Shown here piece by piece: positions 35,734-44,356 of a stretch of DNA of 64,000 nt. This DNA comes from CAZHAX01 sp964530325. Lineage in GTDB: Bacteria > Chloroflexota > Anaerolineae > B4-G1. How positions within the stretch are numbered: position 1 is the stretch's first letter; each line of letters begins with the position of its first letter. The notes under the pieces are model-generated. The model was not told the DNA's origin. It saw only the letters and a program-made list of their open reading frames with translations, and did not search any database. The translations under genes and the position numbers were made by a program. The stretch is taken from positions 62,001-126,000 of the forward strand of contig CAZHAX010000006.1 of assembly GCA_964530325.1 (NCBI GenBank), read 5' to 3'.

Positions 35734-35842
35734 TTCCGGGCTCCGGTAACGTCTGTGCCTACAGCAATGCCCCCCCACGTGCGGCGGAGGGCCCTGGAGT
35801 AGCCTGTGCTGGTGCTGCTGGGACGCTGCGCCGGGTGTACGC

Positions 35843-37090
35843 CTAGGAGTGCGGCTCGCCGGGGCCGGGCGGCAGCAGCACGCGAAAGGTGGTTCCCACG
35901 CCAACCTCGCTCTCGGCTTCGATGTGTCCTCCGTGAGCCTCCACCAGCTGCTTAGCGATCGCCAGCCCGAGTCCGCTGCCGGCTCCGCCGGCGTGCGAGC
36001 GGGCGCGATCTCCTCTCCAGAAGCGGTCGAACACGTGCGGCAGATCGTCGGGAGGAATACCCTCGCCTGTGTCGGTGACCGTGATGGCAACTCCCCCGTC
36101 GCAGGGCTGGGCCCGAAGCGTGATCGAGCCGCCCTGCGCCGAGTATCGAACCGCATTCGCCATAAGATTGCCCAGAACCTGTTGCAGCCTCTCCACGTCG
36201 CCTTCTATGGTGGGCAGATCGCCATCAACGTCCAGTTGCAGCTCTAGCCCGGCCGCCTCAGCCTGGCCGCTGAAGCTGGTTGCTACGTCGGACAGCAGCT
36301 CGTCCACGCGCACCGGTTCCCATACCAACTGCAGCTCGCCGGCCTCGGCCAGGGAAAGCGTGCCCAGGTCGGTGACCAGGCGCGCCAGGAGGCTCGTTTC
36401 CTCCAGCGTGGCGCTGATGTGCTCCTGCGTCGGCTGGTAGACGCCGTCTATCAGACCTTCTAGGTTACCCTGGATGATCTGCAGGGGGGTCCGCAGTTCG
36501 TGGGCCACATCCGCCGTCAGGTTGCGGCGCTGCTCGTCGACTCGCTGTAGCTCGGCGACCATGCGATTGAAGGAGGCGGCCAGGCGGCGGAACTGCTCCG
36601 GCGCGTGTCGCGGCTGCTCGACCCGCACGCCGAGATCGCCTCCGGCCACCGCCTCGGCGGCGGTCATTACGTCTGCCAGGGGCGTGGCGATGTCGCGGAA
36701 GGTGCGCGTTGCCAGTAGCCCCGCCAGCAGCGGAAACCCAAGAGCCAGCGCACTGCCGCCAATCCATACCAGTACGGCGGTCTGGCCATCGCCTCCCGCC
36801 AGGCGGCTGAGCAGGAAGGCCAGGGCCGCCATGCCGGCCATCACGAGCAGGGCGATCATGCCGAACGCACCGGCGAATCGGAAGAAGAGCGATCCGCGCC
36901 TATGCCGCCAGTATGTGCGCCGGCTGGTGAACCTCTCCAGCTGCCAGTGGCGCGAGCGCCAGGGTGGTGGGGGCGGACCGTACTCGTGGTGCCAGCGCGG
37001 GTGGCTCCATCTCTCAGGCCGGTGCCAACCTCGGTGCCAGGAGTTAGGCTCGCGCCTATCCCCTTGCTCAGCCTCTCGGCTCTGTTTCAC
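35843..37090 (-). CDS. sensor histidine kinase with Trp/His-rich N-terminus
   Basis: The 415-residue kinase has a 60-residue cytoplasmic N-terminus rich in Trp, His, Arg and Pro (many WH pairs), two membrane helices (about 70-92 and 104-127) with almost no outer sensor loop, a HAMP region, the phospho-His197 in DVAHELRTPL, and N, G1 (DTGEGIPP), F (FDRFWRGD) and G2 (GSGLGLAI) boxes. Its GTG start overlaps the response regulator stop by one base. The missing outer domain and the Trp/His tract suggest sensing within or inside the membrane, perhaps of a metal; that is inference. Confidence 0.93.
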   Translation of the reverse strand: MKQSREAEQGDRREPNSWHRGWHRPERWSHPRWHHEYGPPPPPWRSRHWQLERFTSRRTYWRHRRGSLFFRFAGAFGMIALLVMAGMAALAFLLSRLAGGDGQTAVLVWIGGSALALGFPLLAGLLATRTFRDIATPLADVMTAAEAVAGGDLGVRVEQPRHAPEQFRRLAASFNRMVAELQRVDEQRRNLTADVAHELRTPLQIIQGNLEGLIDGVYQPTQEHISATLEETSLLARLVTDLGTLSLAEAGELQLVWEPVRVDELLSDVATSFSGQAEAAGLELQLDVDGDLPTIEGDVERLQQVLGNLMANAVRYSAQGGSITLRAQPCDGGVAITVTDTGEGIPPDDLPHVFDRFWRGDRARSHAGGAGSGLGLAIAKQLVEAHGGHIEAESEVGVGTTFRVLLPPGPGEPHS

Positions 37091-37779
37091 TATTCGATCT
37101 CGTCGCTGAACCTGTAGCCCACACCGTAGACAGTGAGAACGAAACGAGGCTGTGCGGGGTCGGGCTCCAGCTTGCGGCGCAGGTTCTTCACGTGGGCGTC
37201 GATCGACCTGTCATACCCGTCGTAGGCCACTCCGTGCAGCCTGTCCAGCAGCTGTGCCCGGCTGAAGACCTGGCCCGGATGCTGGGCCAGGACCGCAAGC
37301 AGGTTGAACTCGGTGCGTGTGAGAGGGATCTCCGCACCCGCTCTGGTCACCCGGTAGGCCCGCAAGTCGATCTGCAGGTCGCCCGCCCGGATCAGGCCTG
37401 GCTGGCGTACTCCTCCCTTGACGCGTCTGAGGACGGCGCGCACGCGGGCCGCCAGTTCCCGTGGGCTGAACGGCTTGGTGACATAGTCGTCTGCGCCGAG
37501 CTCCAGGCCGATCAGGCGGTCGGCTTCTCCCACGCGCGCGGTGAGCATGATTATCGGCACGTCAGATTCGCGTCGCAGCGCACGGCAGACGTCCAATCCG
37601 TCCATCTGCGGTAGGTTCAGATCGAGCACGATCAGATCCGGCCGTTCGGCCCGGGCGACCGCCAGTGCCGTCTTGCCGTCCCCGGCCGCTACGACCCGGA
37701 AGCCTCCCTGCTCCAGGTAGTCGCGTGCCTGTCGCACGATCTTGGGCTCGTCGTCCACTACGAGAATCGTCTCGTTCAC
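37090..37779 (-). CDS. OmpR-family response regulator
   Basis: The 229-residue regulator has a receiver domain with VVDDEP, phospho-acceptor Asp53 in VLDLNLP and a Lys in DYVTKPFSP, then a winged-helix DNA-binding domain ending in VYGVGYRF. GTG at 37779 has GGAG upstream and gives a standard N-terminus. It is cotranscribed with the overlapping histidine kinase. The target genes are unknown; the neighbouring methyltransferase and small membrane proteins are candidates by position. Confidence 0.94.
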   Translation of the reverse strand: MNETILVVDDEPKIVRQARDYLEQGGFRVVAAGDGKTALAVARAERPDLIVLDLNLPQMDGLDVCRALRRESDVPIIMLTARVGEADRLIGLELGADDYVTKPFSPRELAARVRAVLRRVKGGVRQPGLIRAGDLQIDLRAYRVTRAGAEIPLTRTEFNLLAVLAQHPGQVFSRAQLLDRLHGVAYDGYDRSIDAHVKNLRRKLEPDPAQPRFVLTVYGVGYRFSDEIE

Positions 37780-37882
37780 GGGGTGCTCCGCCGCTGTTCT
37801 ATCACGAATAGCACGAACGCACAAATCGGCGGCGAGACGGCCCCGCAAGTCGGACGTGCACGGGCCGGCCCGCCGCCGCTGC

Positions 37883-38410
37883 TCAATTCTTCACGAAAGT
37901 GTATGTCCGCCTACCCTTGCTTGCCAGACGGAACAGCCCGCCTTGAGTCATGCCGGCCGTGATGTCCTGCTCGCCCATGTGGTGGTCGCTGAACGAGAGC
38001 ACACCCTCCTTCTTGAGCACCCGGTGCAGTTCCGCCAGTACCTCCCTCGGGTTTCGCAGTATGTGAAACGTGTCATGCAGCAAGATGCTGTCCACACTGG
38101 CGTCCGCCAACTCGGTCTGGCAGTCGGACTGGATCGGGCGCAGGTTATGCAATCCCATTCTCTCCGCCATCCTCGATACAGACCTGATGGCCAGGGGATG
38201 GAGGTCGAGGGCGTAGACCCGACCGGCCGGGCCCACCATCCTCGCCGCGTCCCGCAAGTAGGAGCCGGGGCCGCACCCGAAATCGAGGACGGTCTGGCCA
38301 GGGCTGAGATGCGCCTCCTCGAGCACCTTCCTTCGGGGCACGAGCAAGTCGCGCGCCCTGAACAGGACGGACATGCCGCGAAACAGAAAACCGCTCATCG
38401 GTTGATCCAC
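37883..38410 (-). CDS. class I SAM-dependent methyltransferase
   Basis: The 175-residue enzyme has motif I VLDFGCGPGSYL, an acidic SAM-binding VYALDLHP, QSDC, and the DTFHILRNPREVLAELHRVLKKEGVLS-like region split here as HILRNP and LKKEGVLSFSD. It belongs to the UbiE/Methyltransf_11 type. Substrate unknown. It lies 100 bases upstream of the response regulator on the same strand. Confidence 0.88.
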   Translation of the reverse strand: MDQPMSGFLFRGMSVLFRARDLLVPRRKVLEEAHLSPGQTVLDFGCGPGSYLRDAARMVGPAGRVYALDLHPLAIRSVSRMAERMGLHNLRPIQSDCQTELADASVDSILLHDTFHILRNPREVLAELHRVLKKEGVLSFSDHHMGEQDITAGMTQGGLFRLASKGRRTYTFVKN

Positions 38411-38548
38411 AGGATTCCTCCCCAGATGGCTCTCACGGATGCCATCATCCTTCTGTTCGGGCGGGCCTTGAGCCCGCCCGCTGAGCTGCCCTGGGCGACT
38501 CAGGCGCAGGCCGGATCGCCCAGGGCATGGGCCGTCCGCTGTCGCTGA

Positions 38549-39010
38549 CTAGCTCGCTGCCGGATCCTCGGCCGGCTCTTCGCCGGACTCATCGGCTTCG
38601 TCGCCCCACCATTCGTGCCATCCGGCCCAGCCAGGGAAGGGGCCATGCCTGTACCAGTGAGGATGCCTTCTTCCCCAGCGAGCGGCCCTGCGGGCCCACA
38701 TTGGGCCGTACATAGCGCGCGGTGCGCAGGATAGGACTGTGCCCCAGAGCACGAGGCGGGCCACCCTGCTGATGACGAACAACAGCAGGAAGAGCAGCGC
38801 CGCGCCCACGAGCAGGGCGGGGAGTCCGCCGCGCACTGGCAGTGGCCAGCCGTGTGTCGTTGTCCCGTCCGCAGAAGCGCTGGACGCCGCGCCTTGAGCA
38901 TACCCTGCCTGATACAGCAGCAGGCCGCCTCCGGCCAGCAAGGCCACCAGCGCCAACGTGGCTACAACGGCCGCCACCACCCTCACAGTAACACTCACTT
39001 TCGATGCCAT
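38549..39010 (-). CDS. membrane protein with Trp/His-rich tail
   Basis: The 153-residue protein has two membrane helices (about res. 10-35 and 62-85) and a soluble tail rich in Arg, Trp, His and Gly (RRHPHWYRHGPFPGW and HEWW), ending in an acidic stretch. No family is recognised. ATG at 39010 has AGGAGGTGAGAGG upstream. The Trp/His pattern recalls the N-terminus of the nearby histidine kinase, so the two may serve the same metal or envelope stress response. Confidence 0.75.
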   Translation of the reverse strand: MASKVSVTVRVVAAVVATLALVALLAGGGLLLYQAGYAQGAASSASADGTTTHGWPLPVRGGLPALLVGAALLFLLLFVISRVARLVLWGTVLSCAPRAMYGPMWARRAARWGRRHPHWYRHGPFPGWAGWHEWWGDEADESGEEPAEDPAAS

Positions 39011-39032
39011 ACCTCTCACCTCCTTGAGATTC

Positions 39033-39164
39033 TCAGGACCCAGGAGAAGCCGAAACCCAGAACTGGACCCACAGCCAGGCCAGCATCAGGAGAAGAAGAA
39101 CAGCGGTCGTTGCCCGCAGGCCTCGTGTGGCGAACGCTCCTGGCTGCTTATTCCTTCTTTCCAT
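39033..39164 (-). CDS. small single-helix membrane peptide (tentative)
   Basis: A 43-residue reading begins MERRNKQPGAF and contains one strong hydrophobic helix (TAVLLLLMLAWLWVQFWV). AGGAAG precedes the ATG. It ends 22 bases before the Trp/His-rich membrane protein gene on the same strand. Size and composition support a real peptide, but nothing else confirms it. Confidence 0.45.
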   Translation of the reverse strand: MERRNKQPGAFATRGLRATTAVLLLLMLAWLWVQFWVSASPGS

Positions 39165-39288
39165 GGTCTTCCTGCCGCTGGATTCCACTCCGTCCGTTCC
39201 CGATGCTATTAGACCATGGCTCTGTGAAGGCATTGTGAATAGGTGTGGGAAACGTGGTGAAGAGCGCCGGGCAAGCTGCGGGCCTGCC

Positions 39289-39317
39289 TTGACCCGGCAG
39301 GGTAGGGGTCGTAGAAT
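39289..39317 (+). promoter_or_regulatory. upstream constitutive-type promoter of the merR operon
   Basis: TTGACC (39289-39294), 17 bases, TAGAAT (39312-39317). It immediately precedes the MerR-regulated promoter, giving tandem promoters. Confidence 0.5.
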
Positions 39318-39321
39318 ACCC

Positions 39322-39352
39322 TTGACTTAGAGCGCGCTCGAAGTTGTATAAT
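39322..39352 (+). promoter_or_regulatory. MerR-type promoter/operator with 19-bp spacer
   Basis: TTGACT (39322-39327) and TATAAT (39347-39352) are 19 bases apart, the over-long spacing that MerR activators correct by DNA untwisting. Inside lies a 20-bp near-palindrome ACTTAGAGCG-CGCTCGAAGT (39325-39344, 9 of 10 pairs). The regulated operon begins with the merR gene itself, so autoregulation is expected. Confidence 0.85.
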
Positions 39353-39374
39353 CGAGTCAGGGAAGGGGGGACGA

Positions 39375-39752
39375 ATGGAACAGCAGCTTACGATCAACGA
39401 GGCGGCGCAGGAAACCGGCCTGACAGCGCATACGCTCCGGTACTACGAGCGGGTTGGCCTGATCCCCTCTGTGGCTCGTGCGGACAACGGACACCGGCGC
39501 TACTCTCAGGAGGACATCGGCTGGATCGAATTCGTCAAGTGCTTGCGATCGACGGGGATGCCGATCTCCGAGATGCAGCGCTACGTCGAACTGCAGCAGG
39601 AGGGCGACTCGACCGCGCGCGCCCGGCTCGACCTGCTCGAAGCGCACCGGCGGCGGATCACAGAAAAACTAGAGCAGTTGAACACCTTTCTGGAAAGGAT
39701 CGAAGGAAAGATCTCCTACTACCGCCAGCTGCAGGCGCAGCAGTTGAGCTGA
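39375..39752 (+). CDS. MerR-family transcriptional regulator
   Basis: The 125-residue protein has the winged-helix MerR head (LTINEAAQETGLTAHTLRYYERVGLIP, seen as separate motifs TINEAA and TLRYYERVGL), a dimerising helix and a short C-terminal tail without the cysteines of metal or redox sensors. This type typically responds to organic or electrophile stress beside aldo/keto reductases. GAAGGGGGG precedes the ATG. It controls its own promoter (39322-39352) and heads an operon with flavodoxin and two aldo/keto reductase genes. Confidence 0.94.
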   Translation: MEQQLTINEAAQETGLTAHTLRYYERVGLIPSVARADNGHRRYSQEDIGWIEFVKCLRSTGMPISEMQRYVELQQEGDSTARARLDLLEAHRRRITEKLEQLNTFLERIEGKISYYRQLQAQQLS

Positions 39753-39796
39753 ACACCGGAGGAGGGCTGGTGCGCGATAGAGGTGGTGAATAGGCG

Positions 39797-40249
39797 ATGG
39801 GATCCATACTTGTCCTCTTTCATTCTCAGGAGTTCGGCAACACCGCCGCAATGGCGGAGGCTGTGGCCGAAGGCGCTATGGCCGCAGGCGGCGAAGTGAC
39901 GCTGGTCAACACCAACGAGACGCGGCTGGACATAGACACCTATCGCGACTTTGACGCCGCGGCCTTCGGGTCGCCCGACTACTACAGCTACATCGCCGGC
40001 GGGCTGAAGGTCTTCCTGGATGACTGGTACATTGCCGGCAAGGCCAGTCGTCTGGGCCTGGAGGGGAAGCCATACGGCCTCTTCCTCTCTCACGGCGGCG
40101 GTGGAGCAGCTAGAACAGCGCTCGAGGAGCTGTTCAACCGTATGGGATCGAAGGTCGGGCAGACGGTAGCGGCACGCGGCAGGCCCAGCGCAGCCGTGCT
40201 CGAGGAGTGCCGCCAGCTCGGACGAGAGCTGGCGAGTACTGTGTCTTAG
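39797..40249 (+). CDS. flavodoxin-family protein
   Basis: The 150-residue protein has a flavodoxin fold: ILVLFHSQEFGNTAAMAEAV at the phosphate loop (read as LFHSQEFGNT), AAFGSPDYYSYIAGG and a Gly-rich SHGGGGAARTALE loop. It would bind FMN and shuttle electrons. It follows merR by 44 bases and precedes the first aldo/keto reductase by 4, so it may be part of a reductive detoxification unit. Confidence 0.87.
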   Translation: MGSILVLFHSQEFGNTAAMAEAVAEGAMAAGGEVTLVNTNETRLDIDTYRDFDAAAFGSPDYYSYIAGGLKVFLDDWYIAGKASRLGLEGKPYGLFLSHGGGGAARTALEELFNRMGSKVGQTVAARGRPSAAVLEECRQLGRELASTVS

Positions 40250-40253
40250 CCAG

Positions 40254-41123
40254 ATGGACTACGTCGAATTCGGCAGTACGGGCCTGAGGGTGTCGCGCCT
40301 GGCCTTTGGCACGGGCACGAACGGCTGGGCCGGCCGGTCGGAGCAGACGGACCTGGGCGTTGGCGAGCTCGCCCGGCTTCTCCGGCTTGGGCATGATCAC
40401 GGCGTCAACTTCTGGGACGCCGCCGATGCCTACGGATCGCACGAACACCTGGCAGAGGCACTATGCGATATCCCGCGCGGGGAAGTGGTGATAGCCACGA
40501 AGACCACGTCGCAGAGTGCCCAGCAGACGGCGCGGGATGTCGAGCGCTTCCTGATCGAATTGCGCACTGACGCTGTGGACATCGTCCTGCTCCACTGCAT
40601 GACTCAGGCCGGCTGGCCGAGGCGATACTGCGGAGCAATGGAAGCGCTAGTGCGCGCCAAGGAGCAGGGAAAGGTGCGCGCGGTTGGCGTCTCCTGCCAC
40701 GGAGTAGGTCCGCTGCTTTCAGCTGCGGAAACCGATTTGGTGGACGTGGTACTAGCCCGAATCAACGTTGCCGGTGTGCAGATGGGGGCGCCCCGATCTG
40801 AAGTCGTCGACGCGCTGGAGCGGCTCTATACGTCCGGCAAGGCGGTCTACGGGATGAAGGTGCTGGGCTGCGGAAGGCTGGCAGGGCAGGCCCACTCGGC
40901 GATGGAGTACGTCTTCGGTCTTGGTATTGTCCACTCCATTGTCGTGGGCACCAGCAGCCGCGCGCAGCTGCTTGAGAACGTCAAGCTGGTCGAGGAGATC
41001 GCGGCGCGATATCCGCTTCGCAGCAGGGCCGAGGGAAGACACGTAGGCGTCCTGGAGGCACCAGGGAGAGAGGAGCGATTGCCCTCGAGCAGTCGGCCTG
41101 GAGCGAGCCTAGGCGAAACGTAG
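40254..41123 (+). CDS. aldo/keto reductase
   Basis: The 289-residue protein begins MDYVEFGSTGLRVSRL and shows the catalytic Asp-Tyr in FWDAADAYG, Lys in IATKT and His in LLHCM. It would reduce carbonyls with NADPH, or act with the neighbouring flavodoxin and Fe-S reductase. The last 45 residues are low-complexity and basic. Second of the operon's enzymes. Confidence 0.9.
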   Translation: MDYVEFGSTGLRVSRLAFGTGTNGWAGRSEQTDLGVGELARLLRLGHDHGVNFWDAADAYGSHEHLAEALCDIPRGEVVIATKTTSQSAQQTARDVERFLIELRTDAVDIVLLHCMTQAGWPRRYCGAMEALVRAKEQGKVRAVGVSCHGVGPLLSAAETDLVDVVLARINVAGVQMGAPRSEVVDALERLYTSGKAVYGMKVLGCGRLAGQAHSAMEYVFGLGIVHSIVVGTSSRAQLLENVKLVEEIAARYPLRSRAEGRHVGVLEAPGREERLPSSSRPGASLGET

Positions 41124-41178
41124 ATAGCGTCGCAGGTATGGACGTGGCAGCCACAAAGAAAGGGAGCTAGTCAGAGCA

Positions 41179-42318
41179 ATGCAATATCGACCGTTTGGTA
41201 AGCTGGACTGGGAGGGATCCGCCCTGGGCTTCGGGTGTATGCGGCTCCCCACTACTTCGGACAACGAAGCGGACGTAGACGAGCCGCTGGCTACGGAGAT
41301 GATCCGCCATGCCATCGATCAGGGCGTCAATTACGTTGACACCGCATACCCCTACCATGGCGGGAACAGCGAGAAGCTCCTCGGCCGCGTCCTGGGCAAT
41401 GGCTACCGGGAGAGGGTCAAGCTGGCGACGAAGATGCCCTGCTGGCTCGTGGAGACCCCTGCCGACTTCGACAAGTACCTGGACGAGCAGCTGGAGAGGC
41501 TTCAGACAGGCCACATAGACTTCTACCTCCTGCATGCCCTGTGGGAGGATCGCTGGGCGAAGATGCGGGAGATGGATGTACTGAAGTGGGCCGCGGGGGC
41601 GATCGCCGATGGACGCATCGGCCACCTGGGCTTCTCGTTCCACGGCACCCTCGCTCTGTTCAAGGAAGTCATCGACGCCTACGACTGGACGATGTGCCAG
41701 ATCCAGTACAACTTCATGAATGAGGAGACCCAGGCGGGCACTGAAGGCCTCGAATACGCGGCTGGCCAAGGCGTGGCGGTCGTGATCATGGAGCCGCTGC
41801 TCGGCGGGCAGATTGCCAATCCCCCTTCGGCTGTCCAGCAGGTCTGGGAGGAGGCGGGTGCCGCGCCTGTCGACCTGGCGCTGCGCTGGCTGTGGAACAA
41901 GCCGGAGGTTGCGGTTGTCCTGAGCGGCATGACCGCGATGGAACACGTAGAACAGAACCTGGCCATTGCTGATCGCTCCGGCGTGGGCAGACTGACGGAG
42001 GACGAGGCCCGGCTCATCAACCGGGTCCGCGCCGCCTACGAGGGCCTCGCTTCTGTGCCCTGCACCAGGTGCGGATACTGCATGCCCTGCCCCAACGGGG
42101 TCAACATTCCGCGCAACTTTGATCTCTACAACCAGGCCATAATGTACGGCAACCCGAGCTTGAGCAGGTCGCTCTACTCCTGGCACATGCCCGAGGAGGA
42201 ACGGGCAGCCTCCTGCATCGCCTGCCGCGAGTGTGAGGACAAGTGTCCGCAGCAGATCGAGATCAGTGAGTGGATGCCCAAAGTCGACGACCTCCTTTCC
42301 ATCAAGGAGTCGGACTGA
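41179..42318 (+). CDS. aldo/keto reductase with C-terminal 2[4Fe-4S] ferredoxin domain
   Basis: The 379-residue protein has an aldo/keto reductase barrel (VDTAYPYHGGNSE, LATKMPCW, FYLLHAL) and a C-terminal ferredoxin-like domain with CTRCGYCMPCP and CIACRECEDKCP. Barrel-ferredoxin fusions are common in anaerobes and probably couple ferredoxin to carbonyl reduction. GGGAGCTAG precedes the ATG. It is the last gene of the merR operon. Confidence 0.93.
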   Translation: MQYRPFGKLDWEGSALGFGCMRLPTTSDNEADVDEPLATEMIRHAIDQGVNYVDTAYPYHGGNSEKLLGRVLGNGYRERVKLATKMPCWLVETPADFDKYLDEQLERLQTGHIDFYLLHALWEDRWAKMREMDVLKWAAGAIADGRIGHLGFSFHGTLALFKEVIDAYDWTMCQIQYNFMNEETQAGTEGLEYAAGQGVAVVIMEPLLGGQIANPPSAVQQVWEEAGAAPVDLALRWLWNKPEVAVVLSGMTAMEHVEQNLAIADRSGVGRLTEDEARLINRVRAAYEGLASVPCTRCGYCMPCPNGVNIPRNFDLYNQAIMYGNPSLSRSLYSWHMPEEERAASCIACRECEDKCPQQIEISEWMPKVDDLLSIKESD

Positions 42319-42444
42319 CGCCTGACGCAGTCCGGGTCAGATTCTGCTGTCCTCGTCGCCGCGCTGACCGGTAAGGCCTGGACTTCCGCACCGGTTGTGG
42401 TAAGATAGCCAGGAGCAGTCGCGGGAAGGGCTCGCGGCACTCAC

Positions 42445-42515
42445 TGGGGAGTGGCCAAGTGGTAAGGCAGCGGACTTTGAATCCGCTATCGTAGGTTCGA
42501 ACCCTACCTCCCCAG
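42445..42515 (+). tRNA. tRNA-Gln (anticodon TTG)
   Basis: Acceptor TGGGGAG (42445-42451) pairs with CTCCCCA (42508-42514), D arm GCC/GGC, anticodon stem GCGGA/TCCGC around CTTTGAA, T arm GTAGG/CCTAC with TTCGAAC. The anticodon TTG reads CAA glutamine codons. The discriminator is G. A TGGTAAGAT-type -10 lies near 42395-42405. Confidence 0.95.
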
Positions 42516-42568
42516 CCTGGGCCATCACGGCCTTCGGCGGAGCATCAGCCAGCCGCTGCCTCCACAGG

Positions 42569-43948
42569 ATGAGCATGAGAGCCATTAAGGTCGCAGCCGT
42601 GATCTTGGCGGCAGGGCAGGGGACGCGGATGAAGTCCCGGTACCCCAAGCCGCTCTACGCGCTGGCCGGCAAGCCCTTGGTGGACCACGCGCTGGAAGCC
42701 GTGCGGCAGCTCTCGAACCTGAAGCCGGTCCTCGTCGTGGGCCACGGGGCGGACCAGGTCCGCGCGGCAGTGGGCGACCGGGCCATCTTCGTCGAGCAGA
42801 GGCAGCAGAAGGGTACGGGCCATGCCTTGCTGCAGGCGCGGAAACCCCTCATGGGCTTGGCCAGCCTGGTCCTGGTCACGTACGCGGACATGCCGCTTCT
42901 CACGGCCGAGACGCTGCGCTCGCTTGTCGAACGGCAGAAGAACAACGATGGGCCAATAAGCCTTCTTTCGGCTAGGAGCGAGACGCCACGGGGTTTCGGG
43001 AGGCTGGTGCGCGATTCGAAGGGCTCCGTAGTCAGGATCGTGGAGGATTCGCTCGTCACCGCCGAGGAGGAGTCGATCACCGAGCTGAACGTAGGGGCAT
43101 ACTGCTTTGGCGCGGGCTGGCTCTGGGAGCACGTGGACCAGATTCCGCCCAGCCCGCCAAAGAAGGAGTACTACCTGACGGACCTGATCGGCATGGCCGC
43201 CGGCGAAGGCGCCCGCGTGGAGGCGGTAGCCATCGCCGATCCCCAGGAGGCGCTGGGCATCAACACCCGGGCCCACCTGGCCGAAGCGGAGGCAGCGCTG
43301 CGGCGCCGCACGAACGAGCGCTGGATGATAGAGGGCGTGACCATCGTGGATCCGGCCACTACATACATCGAGCAGGGCGTGACCATCGGGGCGGACACGG
43401 AGATCATGCCCAATACCCATCTGCGAGGCAAGACGGCAATCGGCCAGGGCTGCCACATCGGGCCGAACACGATCGTCGTCGATTGCCAGATTGGGAACAA
43501 GTGCCGGGTGCTGGCGTCTGTGCTCGAGCAGGCAGTGATGGAGGACGGCTCGGACATTGGCCCGTTCGGCCACCTGCGCGAGGGCGCGCGCCTGTGTGAG
43601 GGATCTCACATGGGCAACTTCGGCGAGGTCAAGAATGCGACACTCGGCCCCGGCGCGAAGATGGGCCACTTCGGCTACCTCGGCGACGCCGAGGTCGGTG
43701 CCAGGACGAACATCGGCGCAGGCACCATCACCTGCAACTACGACGGCAAGCGGAAGCACAAGACCTTCATCGAGGAAGGGGCCTTCATCGGGTCGGACAC
43801 GATGCTCGTGGCCCCGGTGAGGGTAGGCAAGGGAGCCAAGACCGGGGCGGGCGCAGTCGTGACGCGGGATGTTCCGGACGGCAAGGTGGCCGCCGGCGTT
43901 CCCGCGCGCGTGCTGAACCGAGACGACAGCGATGGGGACGAAGACTGA
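42569..43948 (+). CDS. glmU: bifunctional GlmU (GlcNAc-1-P uridylyltransferase / GlcN-1-P acetyltransferase)
   Basis: The 459-residue enzyme makes UDP-GlcNAc for peptidoglycan. The N-terminal pyrophosphorylase has VILAAGQGTRMKS and QKGTGHAL; the C-terminal left-handed beta-helix has hexapeptide repeats and the acetyltransferase motifs GHLREGA, NFGEVKNA and NIGAGTITCNYDGKRKHKT, KTGAGAVV. An alternative ATG at 42575 has a better ribosome site. It overlaps cdd by 17 bases. Confidence 0.96.
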   Translation: MSMRAIKVAAVILAAGQGTRMKSRYPKPLYALAGKPLVDHALEAVRQLSNLKPVLVVGHGADQVRAAVGDRAIFVEQRQQKGTGHALLQARKPLMGLASLVLVTYADMPLLTAETLRSLVERQKNNDGPISLLSARSETPRGFGRLVRDSKGSVVRIVEDSLVTAEEESITELNVGAYCFGAGWLWEHVDQIPPSPPKKEYYLTDLIGMAAGEGARVEAVAIADPQEALGINTRAHLAEAEAALRRRTNERWMIEGVTIVDPATTYIEQGVTIGADTEIMPNTHLRGKTAIGQGCHIGPNTIVVDCQIGNKCRVLASVLEQAVMEDGSDIGPFGHLREGARLCEGSHMGNFGEVKNATLGPGAKMGHFGYLGDAEVGARTNIGAGTITCNYDGKRKHKTFIEEGAFIGSDTMLVAPVRVGKGAKTGAGAVVTRDVPDGKVAAGVPARVLNRDDSDGDED

Positions 43949-44330
43949 GCTCGACCGCGGGGAACTGGTTCGCCAGGCGGCAGCGGCTAGAGAGATTGCC
44001 TACGCCCCCTACTCCAGATACCAGGTGGGGGCGGCGCTCTTGGGCCGGTCAGGGCGGATCTACACCGGGTGCAACGTGGAGAACGCGGCCTATTCCGCCA
44101 CCATCTGCGCCGAGCGCGTTGCCGTGGCCAAGGCCGTGTCTGAGGGGGAGCGGGAATTCGCCGCCATCGCGGTGGTGACTGAGGACGGGGCCACGCCCTG
44201 TGGCGTGTGCCGCCAGGTGCTGCGGGAGTTCAGCGAGGAGCTGATCGTCCTCATCGGAGACGGTGACGGCCGGGTACGCGAGACCACGGTGTCCGCGCTT
44301 CTGCCAGACAGCTTCGCCGGGCCGGGTTGA
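43932..44330 (+). CDS. cdd: cytidine deaminase
   Basis: The 132-residue zinc enzyme converts cytidine or deoxycytidine to uridine. It has YAPYSRYQVGAALL, the catalytic CNVENAAYSATICAER (as NVENAAY and CAER) and the PCGVCRQVL zinc box. The ATG lies inside the glmU end, and its stop is 26 bases before guaA, so the three genes are coupled. Confidence 0.96.
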   Translation: MGTKTELDRGELVRQAAAAREIAYAPYSRYQVGAALLGRSGRIYTGCNVENAAYSATICAERVAVAKAVSEGEREFAAIAVVTEDGATPCGVCRQVLREFSEELIVLIGDGDGRVRETTVSALLPDSFAGPG

Positions 44331-44356
44331 GCCGCACGATACGCAGAGCCTACTCC

